A stretch of DNA of 64,000 nt from an uncultured Pelagibacteraceae bacterium (GTDB lineage: Bacteria; Pseudomonadota; Alphaproteobacteria; Pelagibacterales; Pelagibacteraceae), in NCBI GenBank assembly GCA_902595815.1, contig CACJRL010000001.1, forward strand, positions 1-64,000. The letters are read 5' to 3'. Below the pieces are notes generated by a model. The model was not told the origin of the DNA. It made no database searches and saw only the letters and a program-made list of their open reading frames with translations. Numbering within the stretch: position 1 is the stretch's first letter; each line of letters starts with the position of its first letter. Below are positions 40,421 through 50,023 of the stretch, one piece after another. Both the position numbers and the translations under genes were made by a program.

Positions 40421-41287
40421 TTATTCTTTGATCATTAATTTGGTTAAAACTTTAGCTATTATCGTTAAACTGATAATCATTATGACAAGATAGGTGAAAG
40501 ATAAGGTTGCTGCATAACCCATCTGAAATTCTCTTAATCCTTTAATATAAATATAAAAACTTGAGGTCTCAGTTGCAGTACCTGGTCCTCCTGAAGTCAA
40601 AACAAATACTGTATCCATTATTTTTGAAGCCTCGATAAGTCTTATTATTATTGCTCCAATTGATATTGGAGCCATCAAAGGAAAAGTTACATAAACAAAT
40701 TTTCTAAATGGACTTGCTCCATCTATAGCGGCTGCCAAAAAGGGTTCTTTTGGAAGTGACAAAAGTCCAGCTAGTAAAAGTAAAAACATAAACGGTGTCC
40801 ATTGCCAAACCTCAACAATTATAACAGTAAACTTCGCAATAACTGGATCACTCAACCATAAAATAGGTTTTACTCCTAATCCGCCTAACAAATCATTTAC
40901 AGGACCTAGCGATTCATGAAAAAATGTTCTCCAAATAACTGTCATTATTACTGGAGTTGTCATCATGGGTACTAGAAAAATTACTCTAAAAAATCTTTTA
41001 AATTTTATTTCTCTCCAAACCATCATCGCTAGAGCAAATCCGATAACATATTGAAGAATAACTGTGGTAACAGATAAAAAACTTAACCTAAAAAAAGACT
41101 CCCAAAACCTAGGGTCATCAGTAAATAACCTTATATAATTCGTAATACCTATGAAGTTCATTTCTGGAGTATAACTATTCCATCCAGAAAGACTTAATCT
41201 AATAGTAAAAATAATTGGAAAGATTAAAATTCCAATAAGTACAAACAATCCTGGGAATAAAAAAACAAACTTGTGTTTAAAATTCAT
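40421..41287 (-). CDS. ABC importer permease, MalF type
   Basis: 288-residue permease with about six helices. The EAA motif is EPFLAAAIDGASPFRKFVYV, then TFPLMAP. The short N-terminal cytosolic part (MNFKHKFVFLFPGLFVLIG) is typical of UgpA-like subunits rather than E. coli MalF with its large periplasmic insert. A hairpin separates it from the upstream binding-protein gene. Confidence 0.94.
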   Translation of the reverse strand: MNFKHKFVFLFPGLFVLIGILIFPIIFTIRLSLSGWNSYTPEMNFIGITNYIRLFTDDPRFWESFFRLSFLSVTTVILQYVIGFALAMMVWREIKFKRFFRVIFLVPMMTTPVIMTVIWRTFFHESLGPVNDLLGGLGVKPILWLSDPVIAKFTVIIVEVWQWTPFMFLLLLAGLLSLPKEPFLAAAIDGASPFRKFVYVTFPLMAPISIGAIIIRLIEASKIMDTVFVLTSGGPGTATETSSFYIYIKGLREFQMGYAATLSFTYLVIMIISLTIIAKVLTKLMIKE

Positions 41288-41313
41288 AATTTTTTTTTGG
41301 ATTATTTTAAAAT

Positions 41314-41335
41314 GTGGCCGTTAAAAAACGGCCAC
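41314..41335 (-). terminator. Hairpin after ABC binding-protein gene
   Basis: A perfect 9-bp stem (GTGGCCGTT with AACGGCCAC; arms 41327-41335 and 41314-41322) with a 4-base loop, 13 bases after the binding-protein stop and 27 bases before the permease start. The following minus-strand sequence is AU-rich but has only a short U tract. It may act as a partial terminator or as a 3' stabilising stem for the binding-protein mRNA. Confidence 0.75.
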
Positions 41336-41348
41336 AAGTTTTACAAAA

Positions 41349-42884
41349 TTATTGCTTATTATCTTCCATTGCTACACCAACAGCATAGGCTTTTCTTACG
41401 TTATCTTTTCCTACTCTGTTAAGTATATCTTCCCACTGTTTAGCAGCTTCGTCTAAAGCAGCTTGTGGAGATAATTGACCAGCTAATGCTTTTGCAGCAG
41501 CAGTAGCCAATGCAGCATTAAACTCGAAAGTTCCAGGAACTCTTAATGGAAATACTCTATTTTTACTTTGTTCCATTTGTGCAAGAGTATCAACATATGA
41601 TTGAGCAATATCTTTATCCCAACCAATTTGTGTCCATACATCAACTTTAAAGTCATCATTTCTAAATGGGTTTACACCAAATCTACCAATTCCAATATCC
41701 GCTTGGTGGTTAGCTTCGTTAGCAAAGAAACATAGGTAATCAAAAGCCATTTCTTTCTCTTTACTTTTCTTAGCTACTCCAACTGCCCATCCCCATACGA
41801 AGAAAGGAGCTTGGTTAAAGCCTTCATCCCAAGAGTTAGTTTTTCTATTCCAAACTTTCATTGCTCCTGGTAACTGTGCGGCACCAACTTTATTGTTTAT
41901 TGGACTATCTGGTTGCATAGCAGCAACAAATGCATCATCCCATGAAAAACTAAACAAAGTTTGTCCTCCACCAAATGATCCAATTTCATCACCTAAACCA
42001 AAATTTATTCCTCCTGGAGGAACATATTTAGTTGCCTCAACCCAGTCAGTTAAAGCTTCAACAAAACCTGGATTGTTAATTAATGGTTTCATAGTTTCTA
42101 AATCAAAGAAAAAACCACCAGGTGTTTTAGGATTTTTTGAGTAAGCAGCAGATCTTGAATAGAAAGCAGCATACATTAGATCGTCTTTTTTCATTACTTC
42201 AGCAGATCCGTATTCTTTCTCGCCATCTCCATCCCAGTCCCAATTATTAAAGTAAGCTGCCATTTCTCCATACTCTTTCCAAGTTTGAGGAACTCTTAGT
42301 TCTTTACCAGTAGCTTCCTTATATTGTTTTTGGTACTCAGGATTATCAATTACATCTTTTCTATATTTTAGATAATGTCTGTCTCCATCAACCGGAAACT
42401 GATACATAACACCATCCCAAGATGCTACACCAATGTGCGATGGAGTAACGTCTTTCATTTGTTTCATCTCAACGTATTTCTTTGGAACTGGCTCTAAGTA
42501 TCTTCTCCAATCGTTAATGAAGTTTGAAAACCCAAAAACGATGTCATATGGAGCTTGTCCAGCCTGAAATGGTACCATTGCTTTCGCATATAAGTCACCT
42601 GCTGGTGTATGAGTAACATCAACTTTTGCTCCTGTAAGTTTAGCGAACTGCTCAGCATGTAAAGCTGTTGGCTCTCCCATGACTGGTACAGCATGTGTAT
42701 TAATCTTAAGCGTCTTGCCTTTATAGTTTTTCTTAGACATTGACTCGTAAGAACAATCACCAGGAATATCCCCAGTTGCTTTGATATGTGGAAACTGATC
42801 ACTCCACTTATCAGCATACGCAACAGGACTAAATACCAGTAAAGCTGATATTAGAGCGGTTACGCAAGTTTTTATTGTCTTCAT
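41349..42884 (-). CDS. ABC importer solute-binding protein (family 1)
   Basis: Periplasmic binding protein of 511 residues with a Sec signal (MKTIKTCVTALISALLVFSP, cleavage near VAYA/DKW). Early mature features are GKTLKINTHAVPVMGEPTAL and FAKLTGAKVDVTHTPAGDLY. It belongs to the large binding proteins of CUT1 transporters and is longer than typical sugar binders (about 400-430), which fits the long GlpV-like group by size. A good Shine-Dalgarno (GAGAGGAA) precedes the ATG. Substrate not determined. Confidence 0.92.
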   Translation of the reverse strand: MKTIKTCVTALISALLVFSPVAYADKWSDQFPHIKATGDIPGDCSYESMSKKNYKGKTLKINTHAVPVMGEPTALHAEQFAKLTGAKVDVTHTPAGDLYAKAMVPFQAGQAPYDIVFGFSNFINDWRRYLEPVPKKYVEMKQMKDVTPSHIGVASWDGVMYQFPVDGDRHYLKYRKDVIDNPEYQKQYKEATGKELRVPQTWKEYGEMAAYFNNWDWDGDGEKEYGSAEVMKKDDLMYAAFYSRSAAYSKNPKTPGGFFFDLETMKPLINNPGFVEALTDWVEATKYVPPGGINFGLGDEIGSFGGGQTLFSFSWDDAFVAAMQPDSPINNKVGAAQLPGAMKVWNRKTNSWDEGFNQAPFFVWGWAVGVAKKSKEKEMAFDYLCFFANEANHQADIGIGRFGVNPFRNDDFKVDVWTQIGWDKDIAQSYVDTLAQMEQSKNRVFPLRVPGTFEFNAALATAAAKALAGQLSPQAALDEAAKQWEDILNRVGKDNVRKAYAVGVAMEDNKQ

Positions 42885-42908
42885 CTTTTTTCCTCTCTTT
42901 GTTGTTAA

Positions 42909-43970
42909 TTATGGAACTAACACTGCACGACCTTTGACTTTTCCGTCATTAAGATCATGTAGCGCCTTGTTAGCATCATCTAATTTATATTCCTGCATAG
43001 ATAGCTTGACTTTACCTCTGTCAGCTAATTCCATGAGCTCGTATAATTCAGACCACGTTCCTACTAAATTTCCGACTATTGTTTTTTCAGATATTATTAA
43101 ATCTACGGCTAAAGATTTGATCTCCTCTCCATAACCCACAATATAATAAAAACCTCCATTTGAAGTCATTTGAATTCCCATTGCAGTCGATCCTTTTTCA
43201 CCAACGAAATCAATTACAGCCTCAGAACCTTTTCCCTTGGTTAACTCTTGAACTTTTTCAATTTCGTTTCCATCAATCAAAACTCCGTGATCTCCACCCA
43301 ACTCCATTGCATGTTTAAGAGCTTTTTCTGATTTCTCTACAATAATTATATCTGCTGCACACATTGCTTTTAAACATTGAATAGCAATATGTCCTAAACC
43401 CCCAGCACCTATGATTGTACAACTTTGACCAGGTAGTAAATGTCTAGTAGCTTTTTTTACAACTCTATAAGCAGTTAAACCAGCATCAGAAAATGGAGCA
43501 ACATCTTTAGGTGCCAATACTGTTGGCAATTTAATTAAATTCCTCACACTTGTTTTTAAAAGTTCTGAATATCCACCTTCTTTAATACTTAATCCTGGGA
43601 AAGCTCCAGCGGCGGCATGCATATCGTTACCTCTTCTACAGTCAAGACATGTTCCATCTGTTCCAGATATAAGTGGATGCAAAATTACTGGATCTCCTTT
43701 TTTAAATTCTGTAACGTCTTTTCCAACATCTTCTATCCAACCAGCATTTTCGTGACCCATAACGCAAGGAAGAAGTTTTCCGTCTGGATCTTGAATATGT
43801 TTCCAAACTCCTTCAATTATGTGTAGATCGGTTCTGCAAACACCAGCTGCACCAATTTTAACTATTACATCAGAAGCCTTTTCTATTTTTGGATCAGGCA
43901 TTTCTTGATTTGTGACCCAAGTTCCGTCTTTCATTTCTGGGTCGTACTTATGTAAAACCTGTGCTTTCAT
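42909..43970 (-). CDS. Zinc-dependent alcohol dehydrogenase (MDR family)
   Basis: 353 residues of the medium-chain dehydrogenase family. The catalytic zinc region has VCRTDLHIIEG and GHENAGWIEDVGKDV; the NAD loop is GAGGLGHIAIQ. The structural-zinc lobe, normally four cysteines, keeps only two (GTCLDCRRGNDMHA), with Asp and Ala at the other two positions. A strong Shine-Dalgarno (GAGAGGGA) precedes the ATG. It lies 24 bases upstream of the ABC binding-protein gene, which hints that the importer carries an alcohol or polyol that this enzyme oxidises (inference). Confidence 0.9.
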   Translation of the reverse strand: MKAQVLHKYDPEMKDGTWVTNQEMPDPKIEKASDVIVKIGAAGVCRTDLHIIEGVWKHIQDPDGKLLPCVMGHENAGWIEDVGKDVTEFKKGDPVILHPLISGTDGTCLDCRRGNDMHAAAGAFPGLSIKEGGYSELLKTSVRNLIKLPTVLAPKDVAPFSDAGLTAYRVVKKATRHLLPGQSCTIIGAGGLGHIAIQCLKAMCAADIIIVEKSEKALKHAMELGGDHGVLIDGNEIEKVQELTKGKGSEAVIDFVGEKGSTAMGIQMTSNGGFYYIVGYGEEIKSLAVDLIISEKTIVGNLVGTWSELYELMELADRGKVKLSMQEYKLDDANKALHDLNDGKVKGRAVLVP

Positions 43971-44077
43971 TATTTCCCTCTCTAAAATTAATTTTTTAAA
44001 GTTAAATCTTAAAATGAAAAAAAAAATATGTCTAGAAAGTTAGAATAATTTTAAATACCAATTACAACTTGAGATTG

Positions 44078-45031
44078 TTAATTAACTTTATTTTTGCATC
44101 CACCCGTTTTAAAAAACTCGTCCATATTATCTATGGCTAGATTAGCCATTGCAGTTCTAGTTTCTTTGGTTGCGCTGCCTAGGTGAGGGAGAATAAAAGC
44201 ACTTTTGTGTTTAAGATATCCAGGATTTAAATTTGGTTCATTTTTATATACGTCCAGCCCAACTGCATAAACTTTTCTTCTTTCCAAAGCATCTATTAAA
44301 GCTTCATCTTCAATAATATCTCCTCTTGCAACATTGGTCACGACTGCACCTTTTGGTAATAGTTCTAGTGTATCTTTATTGATTAAATTTATTGTCTCTT
44401 TAGATGCGGGGCAACATACCGAAAGGACATCAGAGACTTTCATCAAATCATTTAAGTTGTCGTGGTAAGTTGCGCCTTGTTCTTTTTCTTCGCTTAATTT
44501 TGAACGATTGTGATAATGAATTACCATACCTAAAGATTTAGCTATTTTAGCTATTTTTTGACCAATTCTACCCATGCCAAGTATTCCAAGTCTAGTGCCT
44601 GTTAATTGTTTACCAATCAACATATCTGCCGACCAAACCCAGCCGCCTACTCTTGCTTTTTCAATTCCTTCAGATGCTCTTCTGCATGCACCTAATATCA
44701 ACAAAACCCCAATTTCAGCAGTGGCATCAGTTAAAACATCTGGCGTGTTTGTAACTGCGATCCCTCTTTTCTTTGCAGCTTCTAAATCTATATTTCCAAA
44801 ACCTACAGCAAAATTTGATATAATTTTAACACTATCAGGTAATTGATTAATTGTTTCTGCATCGAGCTTATCTGTTAAAGCTGATAAAATACCATCACAG
44901 CCTGCACTCATCTCTATTAGCTTCTTTTGAGAGTAGAGTTCATCATTTAAATTAAAGTTAGCATCAAATAATTCTTTAGCTTTATCCTCACAAGATCTTA
45001 AAAGCCTTCTCGTGATTAAGATTTTTTTCAT
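44078..45031 (-). CDS. D-isomer-specific 2-hydroxyacid dehydrogenase (glyoxylate/hydroxypyruvate reductase-like)
   Basis: 317 residues. The NAD(P) loop is LGILGMGRIGQKIAKI. Catalytic residues are the Arg in NVARGDIIEDEALI and the His in LPHLGSATKETRTAM. SNFAVGFGNIDLEAAKKRGI is the substrate-side loop. It is most like GyaR-type glyoxylate reductases. It precedes a GlcD-like flavoprotein by 11 bases in the chromosome and probably shares a transcript with it, suggesting glycolate/glyoxylate or lactate turnover. Confidence 0.9.
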   Translation of the reverse strand: MKKILITRRLLRSCEDKAKELFDANFNLNDELYSQKKLIEMSAGCDGILSALTDKLDAETINQLPDSVKIISNFAVGFGNIDLEAAKKRGIAVTNTPDVLTDATAEIGVLLILGACRRASEGIEKARVGGWVWSADMLIGKQLTGTRLGILGMGRIGQKIAKIAKSLGMVIHYHNRSKLSEEKEQGATYHDNLNDLMKVSDVLSVCCPASKETINLINKDTLELLPKGAVVTNVARGDIIEDEALIDALERRKVYAVGLDVYKNEPNLNPGYLKHKSAFILPHLGSATKETRTAMANLAIDNMDEFFKTGGCKNKVN

Positions 45032-45042
45032 TTTGTTTTAGA

Positions 45043-46416
45043 TTAATTTAGATCAAAAACCTTACCAGGATTCATGATATTGTTTACATCAATACTTCTT
45101 TTAATAGCTTTCATCACTGGTAAATTATCTGGATGCTCTCTTAAAAGGTAATGTTTTTTTTGAAGACCAATTCCATGTTCTCCTGTAATTGTTCCCTCTA
45201 ACTCTAAAGCTTTGTTAATTAAATCATCGCTGTACTGCCTAATTTTTTTTTGTTTTTCTTCATCATCAGGATCATACAATATTATAGAATGAAAATTTCC
45301 ATCCCCGACATGACCAACCATCGGTGCAGTTAGACCTAACTTTTTAACCTCTTTTTCTGCCCACGAAATACACTCTACTAACTTTGAAATTGGTACACAA
45401 ACATCTGTAGAGTAAACTTTCATATCATGACCTAAAGCTTTTACTGAATAATAAACATCATGTCTTGCTTTCCAAAGTATTTTTTGTTCTTCCGGAGAAG
45501 ATGCCCATTGAAAATCACTTCCACCATTATTTTTTGATAATTCTTCTACAATTTTAATAGACTCATTATTCGATAGCTCACTTCCATGAAATTCAAAGAA
45601 TAAAGTTGGTGATGCTTTGATGTTTTCTAGCTTTGAATATTTAATGCTAATTTCCATTTGGTCTTTGTTTAACATTTCAATTCTTGCAATTGGAACACCA
45701 TACTGAATAACTTCTTGCGCTGTCTTTACTGCTGAGTCTAAATCTGGAAAATAGCAAACTGCACTCATTATGCTTTCAGGTATTGGTGATAGTCTTAATT
45801 GAACTTCTGTAATAATTCCTAATGTTCCCTCAGATCCAATAAACAAATTAGTTAAGTTATATCCCGCAGAAGTTTTTTTAGTTCTTGCACCAGTTTTAAT
45901 TATGTCTCCATTTGGTAAAACAACTGTTAAGCCAGAAATTACTGTTCTCATTGTTCCATATTTCACTGCCATTGTTCCTGAAGCTGAAGTAGATGCCATT
46001 CCACCGAGTGCAGCATCCGCACCAGGATCTATTGGAAAAAATACTCCATCTTCTCTTAAATATTCATTTAATTGCTTTCTTGTTACATTTGCTTGCACTC
46101 TGCAGTCAAAATCCTCAGCATTTACACTTAAAACTTTGTTCATTTTTTCTAAAGAAATCGTAATACCATTTTGATTTCCAACAACATGGCCTTCAAGAGA
46201 TGTGCCGGTTCCAAATGGAACCACTGGAATTTTATGCTCGTTACAAATTTTTAGAATTTTTGAAACTTCTTCATTAGTTTCTGGAAATACAACTGCCTTT
46301 GATAATATTGGGTTATAGGTATCTTCCCCTCTTGCATAATTTGCACGAGTAGACTCTGAGGTAGAAAATCTTCCGTTAAATATCTTTTTTAATTCTGCTT
46401 GGACGGTTTCGTTCAT
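45043..46416 (-). CDS. FAD-linked 2-hydroxyacid oxidase/dehydrogenase (GlcD / D-lactate dehydrogenase type)
   Basis: 457 residues with an N-terminal PCMH-type FAD domain (VVPFGTGTSLEGHVVG; DPGADAALGGMASTSASGTM; LFIGSEGTLGIITEV) and a C-terminal FAD-oxidase domain (MVGHVGDGNFHSIILYD; GTITGEHGIGLQKKHYL; IMNPGKVFDL). Such enzymes oxidise glycolate or D-lactate. glcE and glcF are not next to it, which leans towards a single-subunit D-lactate/D-2-hydroxyacid dehydrogenase. Confidence 0.9.
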   Translation of the reverse strand: MNETVQAELKKIFNGRFSTSESTRANYARGEDTYNPILSKAVVFPETNEEVSKILKICNEHKIPVVPFGTGTSLEGHVVGNQNGITISLEKMNKVLSVNAEDFDCRVQANVTRKQLNEYLREDGVFFPIDPGADAALGGMASTSASGTMAVKYGTMRTVISGLTVVLPNGDIIKTGARTKKTSAGYNLTNLFIGSEGTLGIITEVQLRLSPIPESIMSAVCYFPDLDSAVKTAQEVIQYGVPIARIEMLNKDQMEISIKYSKLENIKASPTLFFEFHGSELSNNESIKIVEELSKNNGGSDFQWASSPEEQKILWKARHDVYYSVKALGHDMKVYSTDVCVPISKLVECISWAEKEVKKLGLTAPMVGHVGDGNFHSIILYDPDDEEKQKKIRQYSDDLINKALELEGTITGEHGIGLQKKHYLLREHPDNLPVMKAIKRSIDVNNIMNPGKVFDLN

Positions 46417-46453
46417 TCTTTAATAATACAAAAATATTGATTAAAAATACAGT

Positions 46454-47623
46454 TTATTTAGAAAGCATCTTGCCTATATTTTCTAAGGCTTGCATTATAT
46501 TATCTCTAGATGCGGCAAAACTAAATCTAACGTAATCATTACAAGTTTTACCAAACGCAGTGCCAGGAACAATCGCAACTCCAGCTTCATGCATAGCTTT
46601 TTTGCAAAACTCAGATCCATTCATGCCAGTCCCTTTTATATTCGGAAAAGCATAGAAAGCTCCTCCTGGCAAACTACACTCAACTCCTGGTAAATCATTT
46701 AATCCTTTGTGAATTAAATTTCTTCTTAATGTAAATTTGTCTAACATATCTTTAATAGAATCTTCTGGACCATCTAATGCAGCTATACCAGCATATTGGG
46801 CTGCTGCATTTACACATGATACACTATTAATCAAAAGTTTGTTTACATGTTCAACCAAATGCTCTGGCCAGTAACTCCAACCAAGTCTCCATCCAGTCAT
46901 AGAATATGCTTTACTCCAACCCTCAAGAACAATTAATCTATCTCTTAAGTTAGGATAATTAAAGAAAGTCGGCATTTCTTTATAATCAAAAATTTGTCTA
47001 CTATAAATTTCATCACTTAAAATTGTGACCTGCGGATGTTTTTCTAATTCTTTTGCTAAGTAGTCAATTGCAGGTTTTTCAACAAAGCTTCCAGTTGGGT
47101 TGTTTGGATTTATTAGAATTAAAAGTCTAGTTTTGTCAGTTATTAAAGACAGAATTTTGTCTGGATCAAATTTTAAGTCTTTATCCTCAGTTAAATCATA
47201 TGGAACAGCTTTTGCTCCAGAATAATTAATCATTGACTCATAAATTGGAAAAGCTGGAGTAGGATGAATTATTTCAACACCTGGTTCACCATAACAAGTA
47301 ATTGCATAATACATTGTAGGTTTACCACCTGGCATTATTAAAACTCTATTTGGATCAATATCAGCATTGTAAAGTCTCTTGACCCATCTTGCGACAGCTT
47401 CTCGACATTCTGGAATTCCATTTGATAAAACATAACCATGATGACCGTCATCTAGAGCTTTTTTTGCAGCTTCAACAACATGTTTTGGAGTTTTAAAGTC
47501 AGGCTGTCCAAGACCTAAATGGATCATAGGTTTGCCTTGTGCTTCTAATTTTTTTGCTTCTGCTAGAACAGAAAATGCACTTTCAGTTCCTAAACGATCT
47601 AATGCTTTTGCTAATTCAATCAT
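46454..47623 (-). CDS. Class I/II aminotransferase (PLP)
   Basis: 389 residues, fold type I. The PLP lysine is in EGWSKAYSMTGWRLGW; other features are GLGQPDFKTPKHV, NPNNPTGSF and LSDEIYSRQIF. It resembles aspartate/alanine-type aminotransferases of the AspC family. Neighbours acting on 2-hydroxy/2-oxo acids suggest it interconverts a 2-oxo acid and amino acid, but the substrate is open. Confidence 0.9.
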   Translation of the reverse strand: MIELAKALDRLGTESAFSVLAEAKKLEAQGKPMIHLGLGQPDFKTPKHVVEAAKKALDDGHHGYVLSNGIPECREAVARWVKRLYNADIDPNRVLIMPGGKPTMYYAITCYGEPGVEIIHPTPAFPIYESMINYSGAKAVPYDLTEDKDLKFDPDKILSLITDKTRLLILINPNNPTGSFVEKPAIDYLAKELEKHPQVTILSDEIYSRQIFDYKEMPTFFNYPNLRDRLIVLEGWSKAYSMTGWRLGWSYWPEHLVEHVNKLLINSVSCVNAAAQYAGIAALDGPEDSIKDMLDKFTLRRNLIHKGLNDLPGVECSLPGGAFYAFPNIKGTGMNGSEFCKKAMHEAGVAIVPGTAFGKTCNDYVRFSFAASRDNIMQALENIGKMLSK

Positions 47624-47712
47624 AATTTTTCGACGACAAACTAACTGAAAAGCAACTTCATGTCTATTTATTTAAAGTGAAAATAATAATAAAAATTATT
47701 TACAAAAAATAT

Positions 47713-48864
47713 TTAATTTCGGTAAATTATCTTTGATCTATCTAACTCTTTTACAGTTTTGCAGCCCATAAGGATCATATTTCTTCTAATTTCATCGTGC
47801 ATATTTTGAAGCAGCCTCTCTACTCCTTGCTGACCACCTGCTCCTAAACTGAACAAAAAGGCTTTACCAAAACTACAAGCAGTAGCACCTGCAGCTAAAG
47901 CCTTGAGAACATGAGTTCCCCGTCTAACACCTCCATCTAAAATTATCTCAAGTTTATCACCTACAGCATCTGAAATAGCCTTTAGTTGATCAAAAGGAGT
48001 CCTAGATCCATCAAGTTGTCTTCCTCCATGATTTGATATTATTATTGCTGTACAACCAATATCAACTGCTCTCTTTGCATCCTCTACAGACATTACACCC
48101 TTCAAGGCAAAAGGTCCGTCCCACTTTTTTATACAGTATTCTGCATCTTCCCAATTCATTTGTGGATCATACTGTTCATTGACATAGTCTATTACGGATT
48201 TTGTAATGTTAGTTCCCTTGTCAGTTTTGTGTTTAATATTTGCGAGTTCAAATTTCTTATTCGTAAAATATCTGAATAACCATCCTGGTCTCATCGCGAA
48301 ATTCATTATACTTTCTAATGTGAATTTAGGAGGAGTTGTAAAACCAGTTCTGTGATCTCTTTCTCTATTTCCTGCAACCAAAGTATCAACAGTTAAACAT
48401 AAACCGTCAAAGTTTGCTCTTTTACACCTATCAATCAAATCATCAGTAAATGATTTATCTTTATGGATATAAAGTTGAAATAATTTTGGTCCACTTGATA
48501 TGTTAGCAATTTCTTCAATCGAAAATGAAGCCATTGTTGACATGCTATACATTGTACCAAATTTTTCTGCAGCTCTAGCTGAAGCTTTATCTCCATCAGG
48601 ATGATATAAACTTTGCATAGCAGTAGGTGATAAAAAAATTGGCATATCTATTTTTCTACCAAAAACTGTGGTTGATATATCTGGTTCTCCTACGCTTCTA
48701 AGAATATTAGGGATTAAGTCACAATCATCAAATGAATTTGTATTTCTTTTTAAAGTGGTTTCATCATCTGCACCACCATCAATGTAATGAAAAATTGGAG
48801 CTGGAAGTTTTTTTTTGGCTAGCTTTCTAAAATCTTCAAAATTGTAACAATTCTTTAAGCTCAT
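47713..48864 (-). CDS. FMN-dependent 2-hydroxyacid dehydrogenase, copy 2 of tandem pair
   Basis: 383 residues of the LldD/glycolate-oxidase family. It begins with the motif LPAPIFHYIDGGADDETTL. The FMN region has LSPTAMQSLYHPDGD. The catalytic His-Arg block is ISNHGGRQLDGSRTPFDQL. L-lactate or another L-2-hydroxy acid is expected. It overlaps the 3' end of its upstream paralog by 4 bases (ATGA type) and shares many identical blocks with it. Confidence 0.92.
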   Translation of the reverse strand: MSLKNCYNFEDFRKLAKKKLPAPIFHYIDGGADDETTLKRNTNSFDDCDLIPNILRSVGEPDISTTVFGRKIDMPIFLSPTAMQSLYHPDGDKASARAAEKFGTMYSMSTMASFSIEEIANISSGPKLFQLYIHKDKSFTDDLIDRCKRANFDGLCLTVDTLVAGNRERDHRTGFTTPPKFTLESIMNFAMRPGWLFRYFTNKKFELANIKHKTDKGTNITKSVIDYVNEQYDPQMNWEDAEYCIKKWDGPFALKGVMSVEDAKRAVDIGCTAIIISNHGGRQLDGSRTPFDQLKAISDAVGDKLEIILDGGVRRGTHVLKALAAGATACSFGKAFLFSLGAGGQQGVERLLQNMHDEIRRNMILMGCKTVKELDRSKIIYRN

Positions 48865-50015
48865 GCATTTCGGAATCTTAAATTATTTCGATTAAGATCA
48901 CTGATCTTCGTGCAGCCCATTAATTTCATGTCTCTTACTAATTCAGTTTTATATAAGTTAAGTGCTCTCTCAACACCTTCTTGACCTGCTGCAGCTAAAG
49001 CATAAAGATATAATCTTCCACCAGCACATGCTTTTGCACCCATGGATAAAGCTTTTAACATATGAGTTCCTCTTTGAAATCCACCTTCACAAATAACATC
49101 TAACTTATCACCAACTGCATCAACAATTTCAGCTAATTGATCGAAAGGTGATCTAGATCCATCAAGTTGTCTTCCTCCATGATTTGATACCATTATACCA
49201 GTGCATCCGATATCAACCGCTCTTTTAGCATCTTCAACACTCATAACTCCCTTAAGCGCGAAATGGCCACCCCACTGAGAGCACAATTTTTCAGCGTCGT
49301 CCCAGTTCATAGATTGATCCAACATAGTAGAAAAATAATTACCAATTGAAGTATTTGTGTCAGTGCCTTCTTTAACGAAATCTTGAAGATGTGGTAGTTC
49401 AAATTTTCCTTTGGTTAAATAATTTATTCCCCACATTGGTTTTGTGGCAAAACTAAACAAACTCGAAAGTGTTAATTTTGGAGGTGATGTAAATCCAGTT
49501 CTTAAATCTCTTTCACGATTTCCTCCTGTTATTGTATCAACAGTTAAAGCCATCACATCAAATTTTGCTGCTTTTGCTCGTTCTAAACAAGAGTCATTTA
49601 ATCCTCTGTCTTTATGGAAATAAAATTGAAACATTTTTGGTGTGTCTATTAAAGATGAAATTTCCTCAACACTAACTGTAGCCAATGCCGAAACACCAAA
49701 CATCGTGTTAAACTTCTTTGCAGCTTTTCCAACTGCTCTTTCTCCTTCGTAGTGGAATAGCCTTTGCAGAGCTGTTGGGGAACAATAAAAAGGTAAATCT
49801 AATTTTTTTCCAAAAATAGTTGTCGACAAATCCACATTTTCAACACCTCTTAAGACATTTGGAACTAAGTCAACGTCATTAAATGCACTACTATTTCTTG
49901 CATAAGTTATTTCATCATCAGCAGCCCCGTCAATATAATGAAATATTGGAGATGGAAGCTTTTGTTTTGCCAATTTTCTAAAGTCATAAAAGTTATGACA
50001 ATCTTTTAATCTCAT
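48861..50015 (-). CDS. FMN-dependent 2-hydroxyacid dehydrogenase, copy 1 of tandem pair
   Basis: 384 residues, LldD family. It begins MRLKDCHNFYDFRKLAKQKL and has LPSPIFHYIDGAADDEITY and the catalytic VSNHGGRQLDGSRSPFDQL. The FMN-side motif is CSPTALQRLFHYEGE. Differences from its downstream paralog fall in the middle (about residues 200-245), the region that often shapes substrate access. The pair may be one enzyme with two substrate ranges or a heteromer (inference). Confidence 0.92.
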   Translation of the reverse strand: MRLKDCHNFYDFRKLAKQKLPSPIFHYIDGAADDEITYARNSSAFNDVDLVPNVLRGVENVDLSTTIFGKKLDLPFYCSPTALQRLFHYEGERAVGKAAKKFNTMFGVSALATVSVEEISSLIDTPKMFQFYFHKDRGLNDSCLERAKAAKFDVMALTVDTITGGNRERDLRTGFTSPPKLTLSSLFSFATKPMWGINYLTKGKFELPHLQDFVKEGTDTNTSIGNYFSTMLDQSMNWDDAEKLCSQWGGHFALKGVMSVEDAKRAVDIGCTGIMVSNHGGRQLDGSRSPFDQLAEIVDAVGDKLDVICEGGFQRGTHMLKALSMGAKACAGGRLYLYALAAAGQEGVERALNLYKTELVRDMKLMGCTKISDLNRNNLRFRNA

Positions 50016-50023
50016 ATCTTAAG

